Assembly: GCF_013201035.1 (NCBI RefSeq)
Contig: NZ_CP053707.1
Location: 2,914,001 to 2,978,000 of the forward strand
Direction: 5' to 3'
DNA length: 64,000 nt
Source: Arthrobacter sp. NEB 688
GTDB taxonomy: Bacteria > Actinomycetota > Actinomycetes > Actinomycetales > Dermatophilaceae
Positions 29,173 through 39,203 of this stretch are shown piece by piece. Positions within the stretch are counted from its first letter, which is position 1. The number at the start of each line of letters is the position of its first letter. The position numbers and the translations under genes were made by a program. The notes below the pieces were generated by a model. It worked only from the letters and a program-made list of their open reading frames with translations. It made no database searches and was not told where the DNA came from.

Positions 29173-29952
29173 TCACGTCGTGGCGCCCTGGATCGCCTGG
29201 GTGAACAGCTCGGGCGTGCCGACCTGGCCGAGGTCGAGGTCCTTGCCGTTGAGGCGGAGGGTCGGGGTGCCGCGCACGCCGTCCTCGAAGCTCTTGGTCT
29301 CGACCGAGTTGACGTAGTCGACGTACTTGCCGGCGTCGTAGCAGCGCTGCCAGGTCGTCAGGGCGTCACCGGTGATCCCGGCCGCGGAGGCGAAGCCCTT
29401 GAGCTGGTCGTCGGTGAAGCCGGCGCCCTCGGTGGGCTGGTTGGCGTACGCCTGGTCGTGGAACTGCTGGAACTTGCCCGCGTCGGCCGCGCAGAAGGCG
29501 GCGTTGCCGGCCTTCGTGGAGCTGTCGTTGCGCAGGTTGTCGTCGAGGAAGTTCTTCACGTGGTAGACGACCTTGACCTTGCCCTCCTGGGCGAGGCTCT
29601 CGACCGTCGGGCCGAGCGCGTCCTCGAAGGACTTGCAGGCCGGGCACTGGAAGTCCTCGAAGACGTCGAGCGTCGGCGCGCCCGCGGCGGCCTTGACGTC
29701 GGTGAACGCCGGGTAGCCGGCGCCGAGGCCCGCGGCACCCGCGGGGACGGCGTTGCCGCCGCCGGTCACCTCGTTCTTCTGCGAGGTCTGCATCCAGATG
29801 ACCCCACCGACGACCGCGACGATCGCGACGACGAGGACGACCGTCGCGACGACGATCTTGTTGGCCCCTCCTCCGCCGGAGGACTTCTGCGCCGCCTGGA
29901 TCTTGGCCTGGCGGGCGTTGCCCGGGCTCGGTCTGGTCGAGTTCTTCGCCAT
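29173..29952 (-). CDS. membrane-anchored DsbA-family thiol oxidoreductase
   Basis: The 259-residue protein has a basic cytoplasmic tail, one membrane anchor (NKIVVATVVLVVAIVAVVGG, about 31-50) and an extracytoplasmic thioredoxin fold with active-site CPAC in FEDFQCPACKSFED and the cis-Pro loop VRGTPTLRLNG. Two more Cys (FCAAD and RCYDA) may form a structural disulfide. It should catalyse or shuffle disulfides in exported proteins. The gene for a MauE-like membrane partner lies 30 nt upstream, suggesting the two form an electron-transfer pair. Confidence 0.9.
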   Translation of the reverse strand: MAKNSTRPSPGNARQAKIQAAQKSSGGGGANKIVVATVVLVVAIVAVVGGVIWMQTSQKNEVTGGGNAVPAGAAGLGAGYPAFTDVKAAAGAPTLDVFEDFQCPACKSFEDALGPTVESLAQEGKVKVVYHVKNFLDDNLRNDSSTKAGNAAFCAADAGKFQQFHDQAYANQPTEGAGFTDDQLKGFASAAGITGDALTTWQRCYDAGKYVDYVNSVETKSFEDGVRGTPTLRLNGKDLDLGQVGTPELFTQAIQGATT

Positions 29953-29982
29953 GTCGGAGGTGGTGCCTTTCGGTGCGGTCGG

Positions 29983-30498
29983 TCAGTGTCCGAAGAGGAC
30001 GCGGTCGAGGGATGCGAGGGTGCGCGGACGCCACCAGAGCCAGGCGCCGGCGAGGGCGAACGAGGCGTCCCGCGCGATCTCCTGAGGGTACTTCGTGTCG
30101 GCGGCACCCACCTGGCCGCCGCCGCCGAAGCAGCCGCAGTCGATGGTCAGCCCGCGGGCCCACGCCTGGGAGATGCCGATGACGAAGACGACCATGAGGA
30201 CGGTCCCCACGACGGCGGCCGGCCGCGTGAAGAGCCCGAGGACGAGGAGGATCCCGAGGACGATCTCGAGGAAGGGCAGGGCCAGGCCGATCCAGCCCGC
30301 GACGTCGAGCGAGAGGAAGGGCAGGTCGTAGGCCTGCACCGCGCGCTGCGACGTGAGCGGCCGGCCCACCTTGGCGAACCCGGCCCACAGGAGCACGATC
30401 CCGAGGAAGAGGCGCGCGGCGAGGCCGACGACGTCGAGCACGCGGTCGCTGCGGTACCAGGCGGGCGCGGTGCCCACCTCGCGGGTGCTCGTGCTCAT
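29983..30498 (-). CDS. MauE/DoxX-family membrane protein
   Basis: The 171-residue protein has four membrane helices (first ARLFLGIVLLWAGFAKV) and a loop with two Cys, TIDCGCFGGGGQVG, the CGC pattern typical of the MauE family. Such proteins are thought to pass reducing or oxidising equivalents to thioredoxin-like partners. Its ATG overlaps the trpA stop codon (ATGA), and the dsbA-like gene follows. It is therefore co-transcribed with tryptophan genes although its job is probably disulfide chemistry. Confidence 0.85.
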   Translation of the reverse strand: MSTSTREVGTAPAWYRSDRVLDVVGLAARLFLGIVLLWAGFAKVGRPLTSQRAVQAYDLPFLSLDVAGWIGLALPFLEIVLGILLVLGLFTRPAAVVGTVLMVVFVIGISQAWARGLTIDCGCFGGGGQVGAADTKYPQEIARDASFALAGAWLWWRPRTLASLDRVLFGH

Positions 30499-31309
30499 CG
30501 CTTCCCCTCCCGGACGCCCTGGGCCAGCTCGGCGGTCAGTGTGCGCAACGCCTCGAGGCGCTCGGGGAGTTCCCCGGGGCCGGCGAGGACCTTGACCAGG
30601 GCCGAGCCGACGATGACGCCGTCGGCGTACCCGGCGATCTCGGCCGCCTGCTCGCGCGTGGAGACCCCGAGGCCGATGCAGACCGGGAGGTCGGTGACGG
30701 CCCGGACCCGCTCGACGAGCGCGCGGGCGTCGGTGTCGACGCTCGTGCGGGCGCCGGTGACACCCATCGTCGAGGCGGCGTAGACGAACCCGCGCGCGTC
30801 GCGGGTGACGCGCACGAGGCGGTCGGGGGTCGAGCTCGGCGCGACGAGGAAGACGCGGTCCAGCCCGTGCCGGTCGCTGGCCGCGACCCACTCGTCGGCC
30901 TCGTCCGGGATGAGGTCGGGCGTGATGAGCCCGGCTCCCCCGGCGGCCGCGAGATCGGCGGCGAACCGCTCGACGCCGCGGCGCATCACGAGGTTCCAGT
31001 AGGTCATGACGAGCGGCGTCGCCCCGGCGTCGCGGACGGCGGCGACGGCGGTGAAGACGTCGTCGACCCGGCTGCCCTGCTCGAGCGCGGTCGCGACCGC
31101 GTGCTGGATGACCGGGCCGTCCATGAGCGGGTCGCTGTAGGGCACCCCGACCTCGACGACGTCGCAGCCGGCCTCGACGAGGACGCGCATCGCCTCGAGG
31201 GAGCCCTCGACGGTCGGGAAGCCGACGGGGAGGTAGCCGACGAGCGCGGCCCGGCCCTCGGCGCGGCAGCGGGCGAGGACGTCGGCGACGCCCGACGTGG
31301 TCCCGGCGG

Positions 31310-31313
<4 letters not shown>
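30495..31313 (-). CDS. trpA: tryptophan synthase alpha chain
   Basis: The 272-residue TIM barrel splits indole-3-glycerol phosphate to indole. The signature [19 protein letters not shown] has the catalytic acid residues, and the phosphate-binding loop is [14 protein letters not shown] with GVIVGSALV. Its GTG overlaps the trpB stop codon (GTGA), and its own stop codon overlaps the mauE-like ATG. The alpha-beta-beta-alpha complex with TrpB is expected. Confidence 0.96.
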
Positions 31314-32550
<1,237 letters not shown>

Positions 32551-32554
<4 letters not shown>

Positions 32555-33369
32555 CGGGTCGCCTCCACGGCTCCGGCGGCGACGATCGCGGCGGCCCCGG
32601 CCGCCGGGTCGCCGTCGCGGACGAGGGCCTCGCCGACGAGGACGACGTCGGCGCCCTGCGCGGCGTAGGCCGCGGCGTCGGCGGGGCCGGTGATGCCGGA
32701 CTCGGCGACGATGACGACGCCCTCCGGGACGAGCGGCCGCAGCCGCGAGAAGGTGTCGGGGTGCACCTCGAGGGTCTTGAGGTTGCGCGCGTTGACGCCG
32801 ACGACGGTGGCGCCGGCGTCGACCGCGCGCTGGGTCTCGGCCTCGTCGTGGACCTCGACGAGCGCAGTCATCCCGAGCTCGCGGACCCGCGCGAGGAGCG
32901 AGCGCAGGAGGTCGTCGTCGAGGGCGGCCACGATGAGCAGGACGATGTCGGCGCCGTGCGCCCGCGCCTCCCAGACCTGGTAGTCGGTGACGACGAAGTC
33001 CTTGCGCAGCACCGGGACCGGCACGGCGGCCCGGACGGCGTCGAGGTCGGCGAGGCTGCCGCCGAAGCGCCGCTGCTCGGTGAGCACCGAGATCGCCGTC
33101 GCGCCGCCGGCCGCGTAGGCGGCGGCGAGCGCCGCGGGGTCGGGGATGTCCGAGAGCGCGCCCTTGCTCGGGCTGGAGCGCTTGACCTCGGCGATGAGCG
33201 AGACGCCCGGTCGGCGGAAGGCCGCCTCGGCGTCGAGGGCCGGCGGGGCGTCGGCCGCGAGCTCGCGCAGCCGCTCGAGCGGCAGGTGCGTCTCGCGCTC
33301 GGCGAGGTCCTCGCGGACCCCGGCGACGATGGAGTCGAGGACGGAGGTCACGGGAGGACCGCCGGTCAT
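32551..33369 (-). CDS. trpC: indole-3-glycerol phosphate synthase
   Basis: The 272-residue barrel closes the indole ring from CdRP. Visible marks are [38 protein letters not shown] and VAESGITG. The ATG at 33369 is preferred because it overlaps the upstream stop codon (ATGA), the pattern used throughout this operon. A GTG at 33351 starts closer to the conserved region (SVLDSIVAG) and is the alternative. Confidence 0.95.
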
Positions 33370-33593
33370 CGGATCGAGGGGGCCTCGCCGCGGTCGCGCC
33401 CGGCCGCGCCGTACCCGGCCATGGAGAGGACCTTGCCGGCGATGCCGCCGACGACGGCGAGCACCGCACCACCGATGAACAGGGGGACGTTGGGGAACAT
33501 CACGGCGAGGCACATGATGGCCGACGCGACGATGATGATGCCCACCGCGGTCCACGCGGCCAGGCTGTGGCCGTGGTCTTCGATCTCGCTCAT
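33366..33593 (-). CDS. HGxxPAAW-type small membrane protein
   Basis: The 75-residue protein reads [13 protein letters not shown], a variant of the HGxxPAAW motif with Leu in the Pro position. It has two membrane helices ([34 protein letters not shown]). The family is found inside trp operons of actinobacteria, and its function is unknown. AGGTGGAG lies before the ATG. It starts 64 nt after the stop codon of the preceding membrane-protein gene and is coupled to trpC. Confidence 0.88.
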   Translation of the reverse strand: MSEIEDHGHSLAAWTAVGIIIVASAIMCLAVMFPNVPLFIGGAVLAVVGGIAGKVLSMAGYGAAGRDRGEAPSIR

Positions 33594-33657
33594 GGGGGCT
33601 CCACCTCGGAGGGTCGGGGGCCGGTCGGCCCGGGTCGTGACGTCGCGTCCGATTCTG

Positions 33658-34263
33658 TCAGGTCGTGGCGTCGTCGCCGACGTCGGTGGGGTCGCGTCCG
33701 GCGGAGAGGTCGTCCCAGTCGCTCGCGACCCGCTCGCCGCGGCGCCCGGCGACGTGCCCCTCGGCGGCGCCGGGGGCCTCGTAGCGGCGCGACGGCCCGG
33801 CCCAGCGGCGGGCGCCGACGAGGGCGCAGCCGAGCGCGAGGGCCGCCAGGAGCAGCCCGAGCAGCGCCACCCACGGCATCGCCGTGGCCGACGCGACCGC
33901 CTCCACGGTGCCGGTGCGCCCGACCCGGGTGGCGGCGACCGGGCCGAGGGCGCCCGAGGGGTCGGCGAGCACGCGCACGGTGAGCACCCCGGCGACGACG
34001 ACGCACCCGGCCCACAGGACGACGGCGACGGTGCGGCCCACCCGTCCGGCGGCGACGACGGCGACCGCGGCGGCGGCCACCGCGAGGGCGATCGCGGACA
34101 GCCCGGGCGCCACCTCGGAGCCGGTGGCCTCGACGCGGCTCCCGCCGAGGACGGCGTCGGCCACGGTGCCCGACACCCACGGCCGGAACCCGGCGACGAG
34201 GACGACCCCGGCGCCGAGCAGGGCGAGGAGGGCGACAGGGCCCTTGCCCGTCAGCCGCCTCAC
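33658..34263 (-). CDS. Trp-biosynthesis-associated membrane protein (TIGR02234-like)
   Basis: The 201-residue product has four membrane helices and the marks LLGAGVVLVAGFRPWV near the start and TAMPWVALLGLLLAALALG near the end, followed by a hydrophilic acidic tail. This is the usual protein between trpE and trpC in actinobacteria. Its role is unknown. The GTG overlaps the trpE stop codon (GTGA). Confidence 0.85.
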   Translation of the reverse strand: MRRLTGKGPVALLALLGAGVVLVAGFRPWVSGTVADAVLGGSRVEATGSEVAPGLSAIALAVAAAAVAVVAAGRVGRTVAVVLWAGCVVVAGVLTVRVLADPSGALGPVAATRVGRTGTVEAVASATAMPWVALLGLLLAALALGCALVGARRWAGPSRRYEAPGAAEGHVAGRRGERVASDWDDLSAGRDPTDVGDDATT

Positions 34264-35816
34264 GTGACGGTCCGCATCGCCGCGGCGGTCGCGACCGCCC
34301 GCAGGGCCGCGGTCGCCTTGGCGACGCACTCCTCGTGCTCGCGGGCCGGCACGGAGTCGGCGACGATCCCGGCGCCGGCCTGCACGTGGGCGACGCCGTC
34401 GCGGACGAGGGCGGTGCGGATGGCGATGGCCATGTCGAGGTCGCCGTGGAAGTCGAGGTAGCCGACGACGCCGCCGTAGACGCCGCGCCGGGAGGGCTCG
34501 TAGTGCTCGATGAGCGCGAGGGCGCGGGGCTTGGGCGCGCCCGAGAGCGTGCCCGCCGGGAAGGTCGAGACGAGGACGTCGTAGGCGTCGACACCGGGCC
34601 GGGTGTCGCCGACGACCGTCGACTCCAGGTGCATGACGTGGCTGTAGCGGCGCACGTCCATGAACTCGACGACGTCGACGGTGCCGGGCCGGCAGACCCG
34701 CTGGAGGTCGTTGCGGCCGAGGTCGACGAGCATGACGTGCTCGGAGCGCTCCTTGGGGTCGGCGAGCAGCTCCTCGGCGAGCCGGACGTCGTCCTCGGGG
34801 GTCTTGCCGCGGGGGCGCGACCCGGCGATCGGGTGGGTGATGGCCCGCTCCCCCGTGACCCGCACGAGCGCCTCGGGGCTGCTGCCGACGACGGCGTAGT
34901 CCGACCCGTGGGGCGCCGGGAAGCGGAAGAGGTACATGTAGGGGCTGGGGTTGGACGCGCGCAGCGCCCGGTAGACCTCGAGCGGGTCGGCCGGGCAGTC
35001 GAGCGAGAACCGCTGCGAGAGGACGACCTGGAAGACCTCGCCGGCGCGGATGTCCTCCTTCGCCAGCTCGACGACCTCCTCGTAGCGCTCGCGCGTCGTG
35101 TTCGATCGGACGCCGGCCATCGCGGCCTCGACGGCGTCGGTGTCGACGACGGCGACCGTGCTCGGGGCGGGCGCGGCGAGCGCCGCGGTCATCGCGTCGA
35201 GCCGGGCGACGGCGTCGGACCAGGCCTGCTCGACGCGCTCGTCGGTGTCGTCGTAGTTGACGGCGTTGGCCACGAGGAGGATCGAGCCGTCGGCGTGGTC
35301 GAGGACGGCGAGGTCGGTGGCGAGCATCATCGCGAGCTCGGGGACGCCGAGCTCGTCGGGCAGCTCGGAGGGGACCTTCTCCCAGCGGCGCACCGCGTCG
35401 TACGAGACGGCGCCGACCATCCCGCCGGTCAGCGGGGGCAGGCCGGCGATCGGCGGGGTCGCGAGGACCTCCATCGTCGCGCGCAGGGCCTCGGTGGCGG
35501 GGCCCGAGGTCGGGACCCCGACGGGCGGCTCGCCGAGCCAGTGCGCCTCGCCGTCGCGCTCGGTCAGGGTGGCGCGGCTCGCGGCGCCGATGATCGACCA
35601 CCGCGACCACACGCCGCCGTGCTCGGCGGACTCCAGGAGGAAGGTGCCCGGCCGGTCGCCGGCGAGCTTGCGGTAGACCCCGACCGGCGTCTCGGCGTCG
35701 CCCATGAGGCGGCGTACGACGGGGATGACGCGGCGGTCGCGCGCGAGCACCCCGAAGGCGTCGAGCGCGGGCCAGGTCTGGCCGTAGGCGAGGTCGGGCG
35801 TCTCGGCGGCGCTCAT
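34260..35816 (-). CDS. trpE: anthranilate synthase component I
   Basis: The 518-residue enzyme makes anthranilate from chorismate with ammonia from a glutamine-hydrolysing partner that is not in this window. The feedback tryptophan site is visible as [18 protein letters not shown]. The catalytic half has [42 protein letters not shown] and [16 protein letters not shown]. The ATG overlaps the hisI stop codon (ATGA), so no attenuator leader lies between them. Regulation is therefore through the hisI promoter and Trp feedback on the enzyme. Confidence 0.96.
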   Translation of the reverse strand: MSAAETPDLAYGQTWPALDAFGVLARDRRVIPVVRRLMGDAETPVGVYRKLAGDRPGTFLLESAEHGGVWSRWSIIGAASRATLTERDGEAHWLGEPPVGVPTSGPATEALRATMEVLATPPIAGLPPLTGGMVGAVSYDAVRRWEKVPSELPDELGVPELAMMLATDLAVLDHADGSILLVANAVNYDDTDERVEQAWSDAVARLDAMTAALAAPAPSTVAVVDTDAVEAAMAGVRSNTTRERYEEVVELAKEDIRAGEVFQVVLSQRFSLDCPADPLEVYRALRASNPSPYMYLFRFPAPHGSDYAVVGSSPEALVRVTGERAITHPIAGSRPRGKTPEDDVRLAEELLADPKERSEHVMLVDLGRNDLQRVCRPGTVDVVEFMDVRRYSHVMHLESTVVGDTRPGVDAYDVLVSTFPAGTLSGAPKPRALALIEHYEPSRRGVYGGVVGYLDFHGDLDMAIAIRTALVRDGVAHVQAGAGIVADSVPAREHEECVAKATAALRAVATAAAMRTVT

Positions 35817-36181
35817 GCGCCGGCCCCGACGACGGCCCCGAGGTCGCCCGCGTCGAAGCAGGTGCGGTCCCCGGTGTGGCAGGCGGCCCCCACCTGCTCG
35901 ACGCGCACGAGGAGCGCGTCGCCGTCGCAGTCGAGCGCGACCGAGCGCACGTGCTGCGCGTGGCCGGAGGTGTCGCCCTTGCGCCAGTACTCCCGGCGGC
36001 TGCGCGACCAGAAGGTCACGCGCCCCTCGGTGAGCGTGCGACGCAGCGCCTCGTCGTCCATCCAGCCCAGCATGAGGACCTCGCCGGAGTCTTGCTGCTG
36101 GACGATCGCGGCGACGAGGCCGTGCTCGTCGCGCTTGAGGCGGGCGGCGACGGCGGGGTCGAGGACGGGGTCGGTCGGCAC
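35813..36181 (-). CDS. hisI: phosphoribosyl-AMP cyclohydrolase
   Basis: The 122-residue enzyme opens the adenine ring in the third step of histidine synthesis. It has [18 protein letters not shown] and the metal-site residues in LDCDGDALL and CHTGDRTCF. Only the cyclohydrolase domain is present; the pyrophosphohydrolase is the separate hisE. The GTG start lacks a Shine-Dalgarno sequence but has a -10-like CAGAAT ending 6 nt upstream. It is the first gene of the His/Trp operon. Confidence 0.95.
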   Translation of the reverse strand: MPTDPVLDPAVAARLKRDEHGLVAAIVQQQDSGEVLMLGWMDDEALRRTLTEGRVTFWSRSRREYWRKGDTSGHAQHVRSVALDCDGDALLVRVEQVGAACHTGDRTCFDAGDLGAVVGAGA

Positions 36182-36187
36182 CCCGCC

Positions 36188-36193
36188 ATTCTG
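36188..36193 (-). promoter_or_regulatory. -10-like element (CAGAAT) of the hisI-trp operon
   Basis: CAGAAT on the minus strand ends 6 nt before the hisI GTG. It keeps A at position 2 and T at position 6, but the first base is C. If active, the whole hisI-trp transcript is leaderless. Confidence 0.4.
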
Positions 36194-36203
36194 CCGTGAC
36201 GGG

Positions 36204-36249
36204 GCGACCCATCCGACCCGGGGCAGGGCTCCGAACACCGATGGGTCGC
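36204..36249. repeat. 10-bp inverted repeat, possible operator
   Basis: GCGACCCATC (36204-36213) and its complement GATGGGTCGC (36240-36249) are 26 nt apart in the divergent gap between hisI and the Tat-signal gene. The separation is too wide for a tight hairpin and would suit a dimeric or looped regulator. Confidence 0.4.
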
Positions 36250-36326
36250 TGTGGACCCTGGTGGTCGACGTCCGCGGCCCGCTCCAGCGCGGGGCGAGAC
36301 CCGCGCTCCCCACGAAGGGAAGCACC

Positions 36327-36590
36327 ATGGCAGGGACATCACGACGCGGCCTCCTGGCGGCGGCGGGGACGACGACGGCCATCGCCGTCGTCGCCACGGC
36401 CACCGCGGCACAGGGCGCCACCCGCAGCAAGGACGAGGCGTTGGGAGAGCTGGACGACGCCGTCCTCGTCGCGTTCATCGAGGACCCCGGCACGGGCGTC
36501 ATCTCGCTCATGGTCGGCGAGGAGGAGGTCGAGGTCCACGACCCCGCCCTCGTCCGCCGGCTCGTCAAGGCGGCAGGGGGGAAGGCCTGA
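36327..36590 (+). CDS. small Tat-signal protein upstream of DUF4331
   Basis: The 87-residue protein opens with a twin-arginine signal ([19 protein letters not shown], cut near AQGA). Its acidic mature domain of about 55 residues contains [19 protein letters not shown] and [26 protein letters not shown] lies 7 nt before the ATG. The stop codon shares one base with the ATG of the DUF4331 gene (TGATG), so the two are translationally coupled. No family was recognised. A role as exported partner of the DUF4331 protein is an inference from the coupling. Confidence 0.78.
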   Translation: MAGTSRRGLLAAAGTTTAIAVVATATAAQGATRSKDEALGELDDAVLVAFIEDPGTGVISLMVGEEEVEVHDPALVRRLVKAAGGKA

Positions 36591-37978
36591 TGTCCTCCCA
36601 CCGCGAAGCACCCGAGGTCTCCAAGGACCCCGTCGCCGACAACACCGACGTCTACGCGTTCGTCAGCCCGGACAAGCCGAGCCACGTGACGCTCATCGCC
36701 AACTTCATCCCCTTCCAGAACCCGCAGGGCGGGCCGAACTTCTACGAGTTCGGCGACGACGTGCTCTACGAGATCAAGGTGAGCAACTCGGGGACGGCCG
36801 GCGAGGCCGACGTCGTCTACCGGTTCCGGTTCGAGACCCGGATCCGCAACAGCCGGACCTTCCTCTACAACACCGGGCCGATCACCTCGATCTACGGCCC
36901 GCAGTGGAACCGGCCGCAGCGGTACACGGTGACGCGCTACGAGAAGGGTAAGGGCTGGGCCACGCTCGCCGAGGGGCTGGGGTGCCCGCCGGTCAACGTC
37001 GGGCCGCGCAGCACGCCGGACTACGAGAAGCTCGCCGCGCAGGCCGTCCACCGCATCGCGGGCGGGCGCACCGTGTTCGCCGGGCAGCGGGCGGAGGGCT
37101 TCCACGTCGACCTCGGCAGCATCTTCGACCTCGGGACGCTGCGTCCGTTCCAGATGGCGCACCTCATCCCGTCCGCGACCGCGGCCGGGGTCAACGGCAC
37201 CCAGGGGCTCAACGTCCACAGCATCGCCATCCAGGTGCCCAAGGCCGACCTCACGGCCGACCACCGCACGCCCAGGGACGTCGACGACGCCGGCTCGGTC
37301 ATCGGGGTGTGGGCCACCGCGAGCCGGCAGAAGACGCGGGTGCTGCACACGGGCAAGGGCGGCTCCACCGCCACCGGTCCGTTCCAGCAGGTCTCGCGGC
37401 TCGGGAACCCGCTGTTCAACGAGGTCATCACCCCGATGGCCGAGAAGGACGCGTGGAACTCGGTCCCGCCGGAGGGCGACTCGGCGTACGCCGGGTACGT
37501 CGCCCGCCCCGAGCTGGCCCGGCTGCTGCCGGCGCTCTACCCGGGGGTCTTCCCGCGCCTCGCGGCCTACAAGAAGAACCGGGCGGACCTGCTCGCCATC
37601 CTCCTGACGGGCATCCCGAAGGGGGTCGTGCCGGGCTTCCAGAACTACACCGGCGCGAACCAGGCGGACATGCTCCGCCTCAACATGGCGGTCCCGCCGG
37701 CGAAGAAGCCGAACCCGATCGGTCTCGTCGCCGGCGACGCCGCCGGGTTCCCGAACGGCCGCCGGCCGGTCGACGACGTCGTGGCCATCGAGCTGCGCGC
37801 CGTCGCCGGGGCGACCATCCCGCTCGTCGACCCCTCGTTCACCCCGGACGACGCGACGGCCGGGCTGACCGACGGCACGAGCAACACCAACCCGCCGTTC
37901 CTCGACGAGTTCCCCTACCTGGGGACCCCGGCCGGGGGGTACCAGACCTCCCCCGGCACCGCGGACGGCGCCGCCTGA
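36590..37978 (+). CDS. DUF4331 family protein
   Basis: The 462-residue protein starts [26 protein letters not shown], the DUF4331 hallmark (HREAP and D-x-TD-x-YAF). It continues with [16 protein letters not shown] and [15 protein letters not shown], and ends QTSPG. The family is widespread and usually exported, but its function is unknown. Here no signal peptide is present, while the small protein upstream, overlapping by one base, has a Tat signal. A strong 17-bp hairpin lies directly downstream. Confidence 0.88.
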   Translation: MSSHREAPEVSKDPVADNTDVYAFVSPDKPSHVTLIANFIPFQNPQGGPNFYEFGDDVLYEIKVSNSGTAGEADVVYRFRFETRIRNSRTFLYNTGPITSIYGPQWNRPQRYTVTRYEKGKGWATLAEGLGCPPVNVGPRSTPDYEKLAAQAVHRIAGGRTVFAGQRAEGFHVDLGSIFDLGTLRPFQMAHLIPSATAAGVNGTQGLNVHSIAIQVPKADLTADHRTPRDVDDAGSVIGVWATASRQKTRVLHTGKGGSTATGPFQQVSRLGNPLFNEVITPMAEKDAWNSVPPEGDSAYAGYVARPELARLLPALYPGVFPRLAAYKKNRADLLAILLTGIPKGVVPGFQNYTGANQADMLRLNMAVPPAKKPNPIGLVAGDAAGFPNGRRPVDDVVAIELRAVAGATIPLVDPSFTPDDATAGLTDGTSNTNPPFLDEFPYLGTPAGGYQTSPGTADGAA

Positions 37979-37983
37979 GAGAC

Positions 37984-38023
37984 GGCGCGCCCCGCCCACC
38001 GACCCCGGTGGGCGGGGCGCGCC
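37984..38023 (+). terminator. strong hairpin behind the DUF4331 gene
   Basis: A perfect 17-bp stem (37984-38000 / 38007-38023, GGCGCGCCCCGCCCACC and its complement) closes a 6-nt loop, starting 6 nt after the stop codon. There is no U-tract. Confidence 0.7.
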
Positions 38024-38075
38024 CCTCCCGCTCCACCCCCACCGCACCACCCCGCCCGACCCGAGAGGACCCACC

Positions 38076-38507
38076 GTGCCCACCGCGGAGAACCCCCATG
38101 CCGGCCAGGGGCCGGTGCCCCTCGACATCGGCGGCGACGTCGGCGCCCTCGTCGTGACGATGCCCGACGACCGGCCCGACCTCGACGACCTCGAGGTCGA
38201 GATCCGACCCGTCGGGGCGAGCGCCCCGCACGACCACCACGACCACGACCACGACCAGCCTGCGGCGCACGGCCACCATCACCACCACGACGACGGCCAC
38301 CACCACGACGACGGCCACCACCACGCGTCGCCGTTCCCGCACGTCGGCGTCGTGCCCCGACCCACCCCGTCGGGCACCCTCTCGTCGCTGGTCTACCCGG
38401 AGCTGCTCGCCGGGGACTACGAGCTCTACCCGGTCGGCACCCACGAGGTGACGATGACGGCCACCGTCGTCGGCGGTGAGGTCACCGAGCTCGACTGGCC
38501 CGGCTGA
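38076..38507 (+). CDS. histidine/aspartate-rich protein, probable metal binder
   Basis: The 143-residue protein is split by a His/Asp-rich insert at residues 52-89 holding about 18 His, with runs such as HDHHDHDHD and the repeated GHHHDD. The flanks, [18 protein letters not shown] (15-32) and [19 protein letters not shown] (105-123), look like two halves of one small beta domain. Such a loop could hold Ni, Zn or Cu. There is no signal peptide. GAGAGGA precedes the GTG. The gene follows the DUF4331 terminator with no clear promoter, and overlaps the convergent Pr6Pr gene by 26 bases. The family is unknown to me beyond the impression that the flanks are conserved in actinobacteria. Confidence 0.8.
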   Translation: MPTAENPHAGQGPVPLDIGGDVGALVVTMPDDRPDLDDLEVEIRPVGASAPHDHHDHDHDQPAAHGHHHHHDDGHHHDDGHHHASPFPHVGVVPRPTPSGTLSSLVYPELLAGDYELYPVGTHEVTMTATVVGGEVTELDWPG

Positions 38508-39174
38508 GCGCCGCGTCCCCGGCGCCCCCGGCGTCCGGGACCGGCCGCAGCCGGCGGTCGAGCGCGACCGCGCCCGCGAACAGCAGGAGGAAGAGCACCG
38601 TGATGCCGACGACCGCGACGACGACCGGCCCGACGCCGTTCTCGCGGTGGTCGAGGAACGGGTAGGGGTACCAGCCGCTCAGCGCGCCGACCACGAGGGT
38701 CCACACGGTCCACGCGACCGGCCAGACGAGCGCCTCGAGCGCGGCGCGCCACGTCGCGCGCGGGCGCGGCCCGGCGAGCGCCCACGCGAGGAGCGCCAGC
38801 AGCGGCACGGCCAGGTGGAGCAGCTTGTCGGCGACCCAGTTCGCGCCCTCGAGGTCGAGCAGCGGGCGCAGCAGGACGAAGTGGACCAGCCCCGTCACCG
38901 TGATGCCGACGAGGGCCGCGAGGCGCACCGGCCGCCACCAGCGGCCGTCGCGCAGCGGGTCGCGCCACAGCTGCCACGCGGTGACGGCGACGAGGAGGTT
39001 GCTCTGGATCGTGAAGTACGAGACGAGGCGCCCGAGCCGGGTCGCGAGCGGCGGCACCTCCGTCTCGGCGAGCACCGACGCCCCCGTCACGACGAGGACG
39101 GCCTGGAGGACGAGGGCGGTCGTGGCCACGACCGCCACCACGAGGTGCAGCTGCCGGGCGCGCGCGAGGGTCAC
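38482..39174 (-). CDS. Pr6Pr family membrane protein
   Basis: The 230-residue protein has six membrane helices and motifs such as YFTIQSNLLVAVTAW and GWYPYPFLDHRENG, which mark the Pr6Pr (FAR-17a/AIG1-like) group. The function is unknown. The GTG at 39174 is the most upstream start that avoids the low-complexity stretch, but there is no good ribosome site. It may be co-transcribed with the membrane-protein gene that ends 30 nt upstream. Confidence 0.75.
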   Translation of the reverse strand: MTLARARQLHLVVAVVATTALVLQAVLVVTGASVLAETEVPPLATRLGRLVSYFTIQSNLLVAVTAWQLWRDPLRDGRWWRPVRLAALVGITVTGLVHFVLLRPLLDLEGANWVADKLLHLAVPLLALLAWALAGPRPRATWRAALEALVWPVAWTVWTLVVGALSGWYPYPFLDHRENGVGPVVVAVVGITVLFLLLFAGAVALDRRLRPVPDAGGAGDAALSRASRAR

Positions 39175-39203
39175 GAGCGCGAGTCTAGGAGCGGCGCGCC
39201 CCC

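Noticed and set aside
35813-36326. Trp attenuator or T-box before trpE
   Set aside because: trpE overlaps hisI by ATGA and hisI is predicted leaderless, so there is no leader peptide, Trp codon run or T-box sequence.
38276-38330. CRISPR or tandem-repeat array in the GHHHDD region
   Set aside because: The 18-base repeats are in frame, imperfect and coding, with no spacers. No CRISPR repeat-spacer pattern or cas gene was seen in the window.
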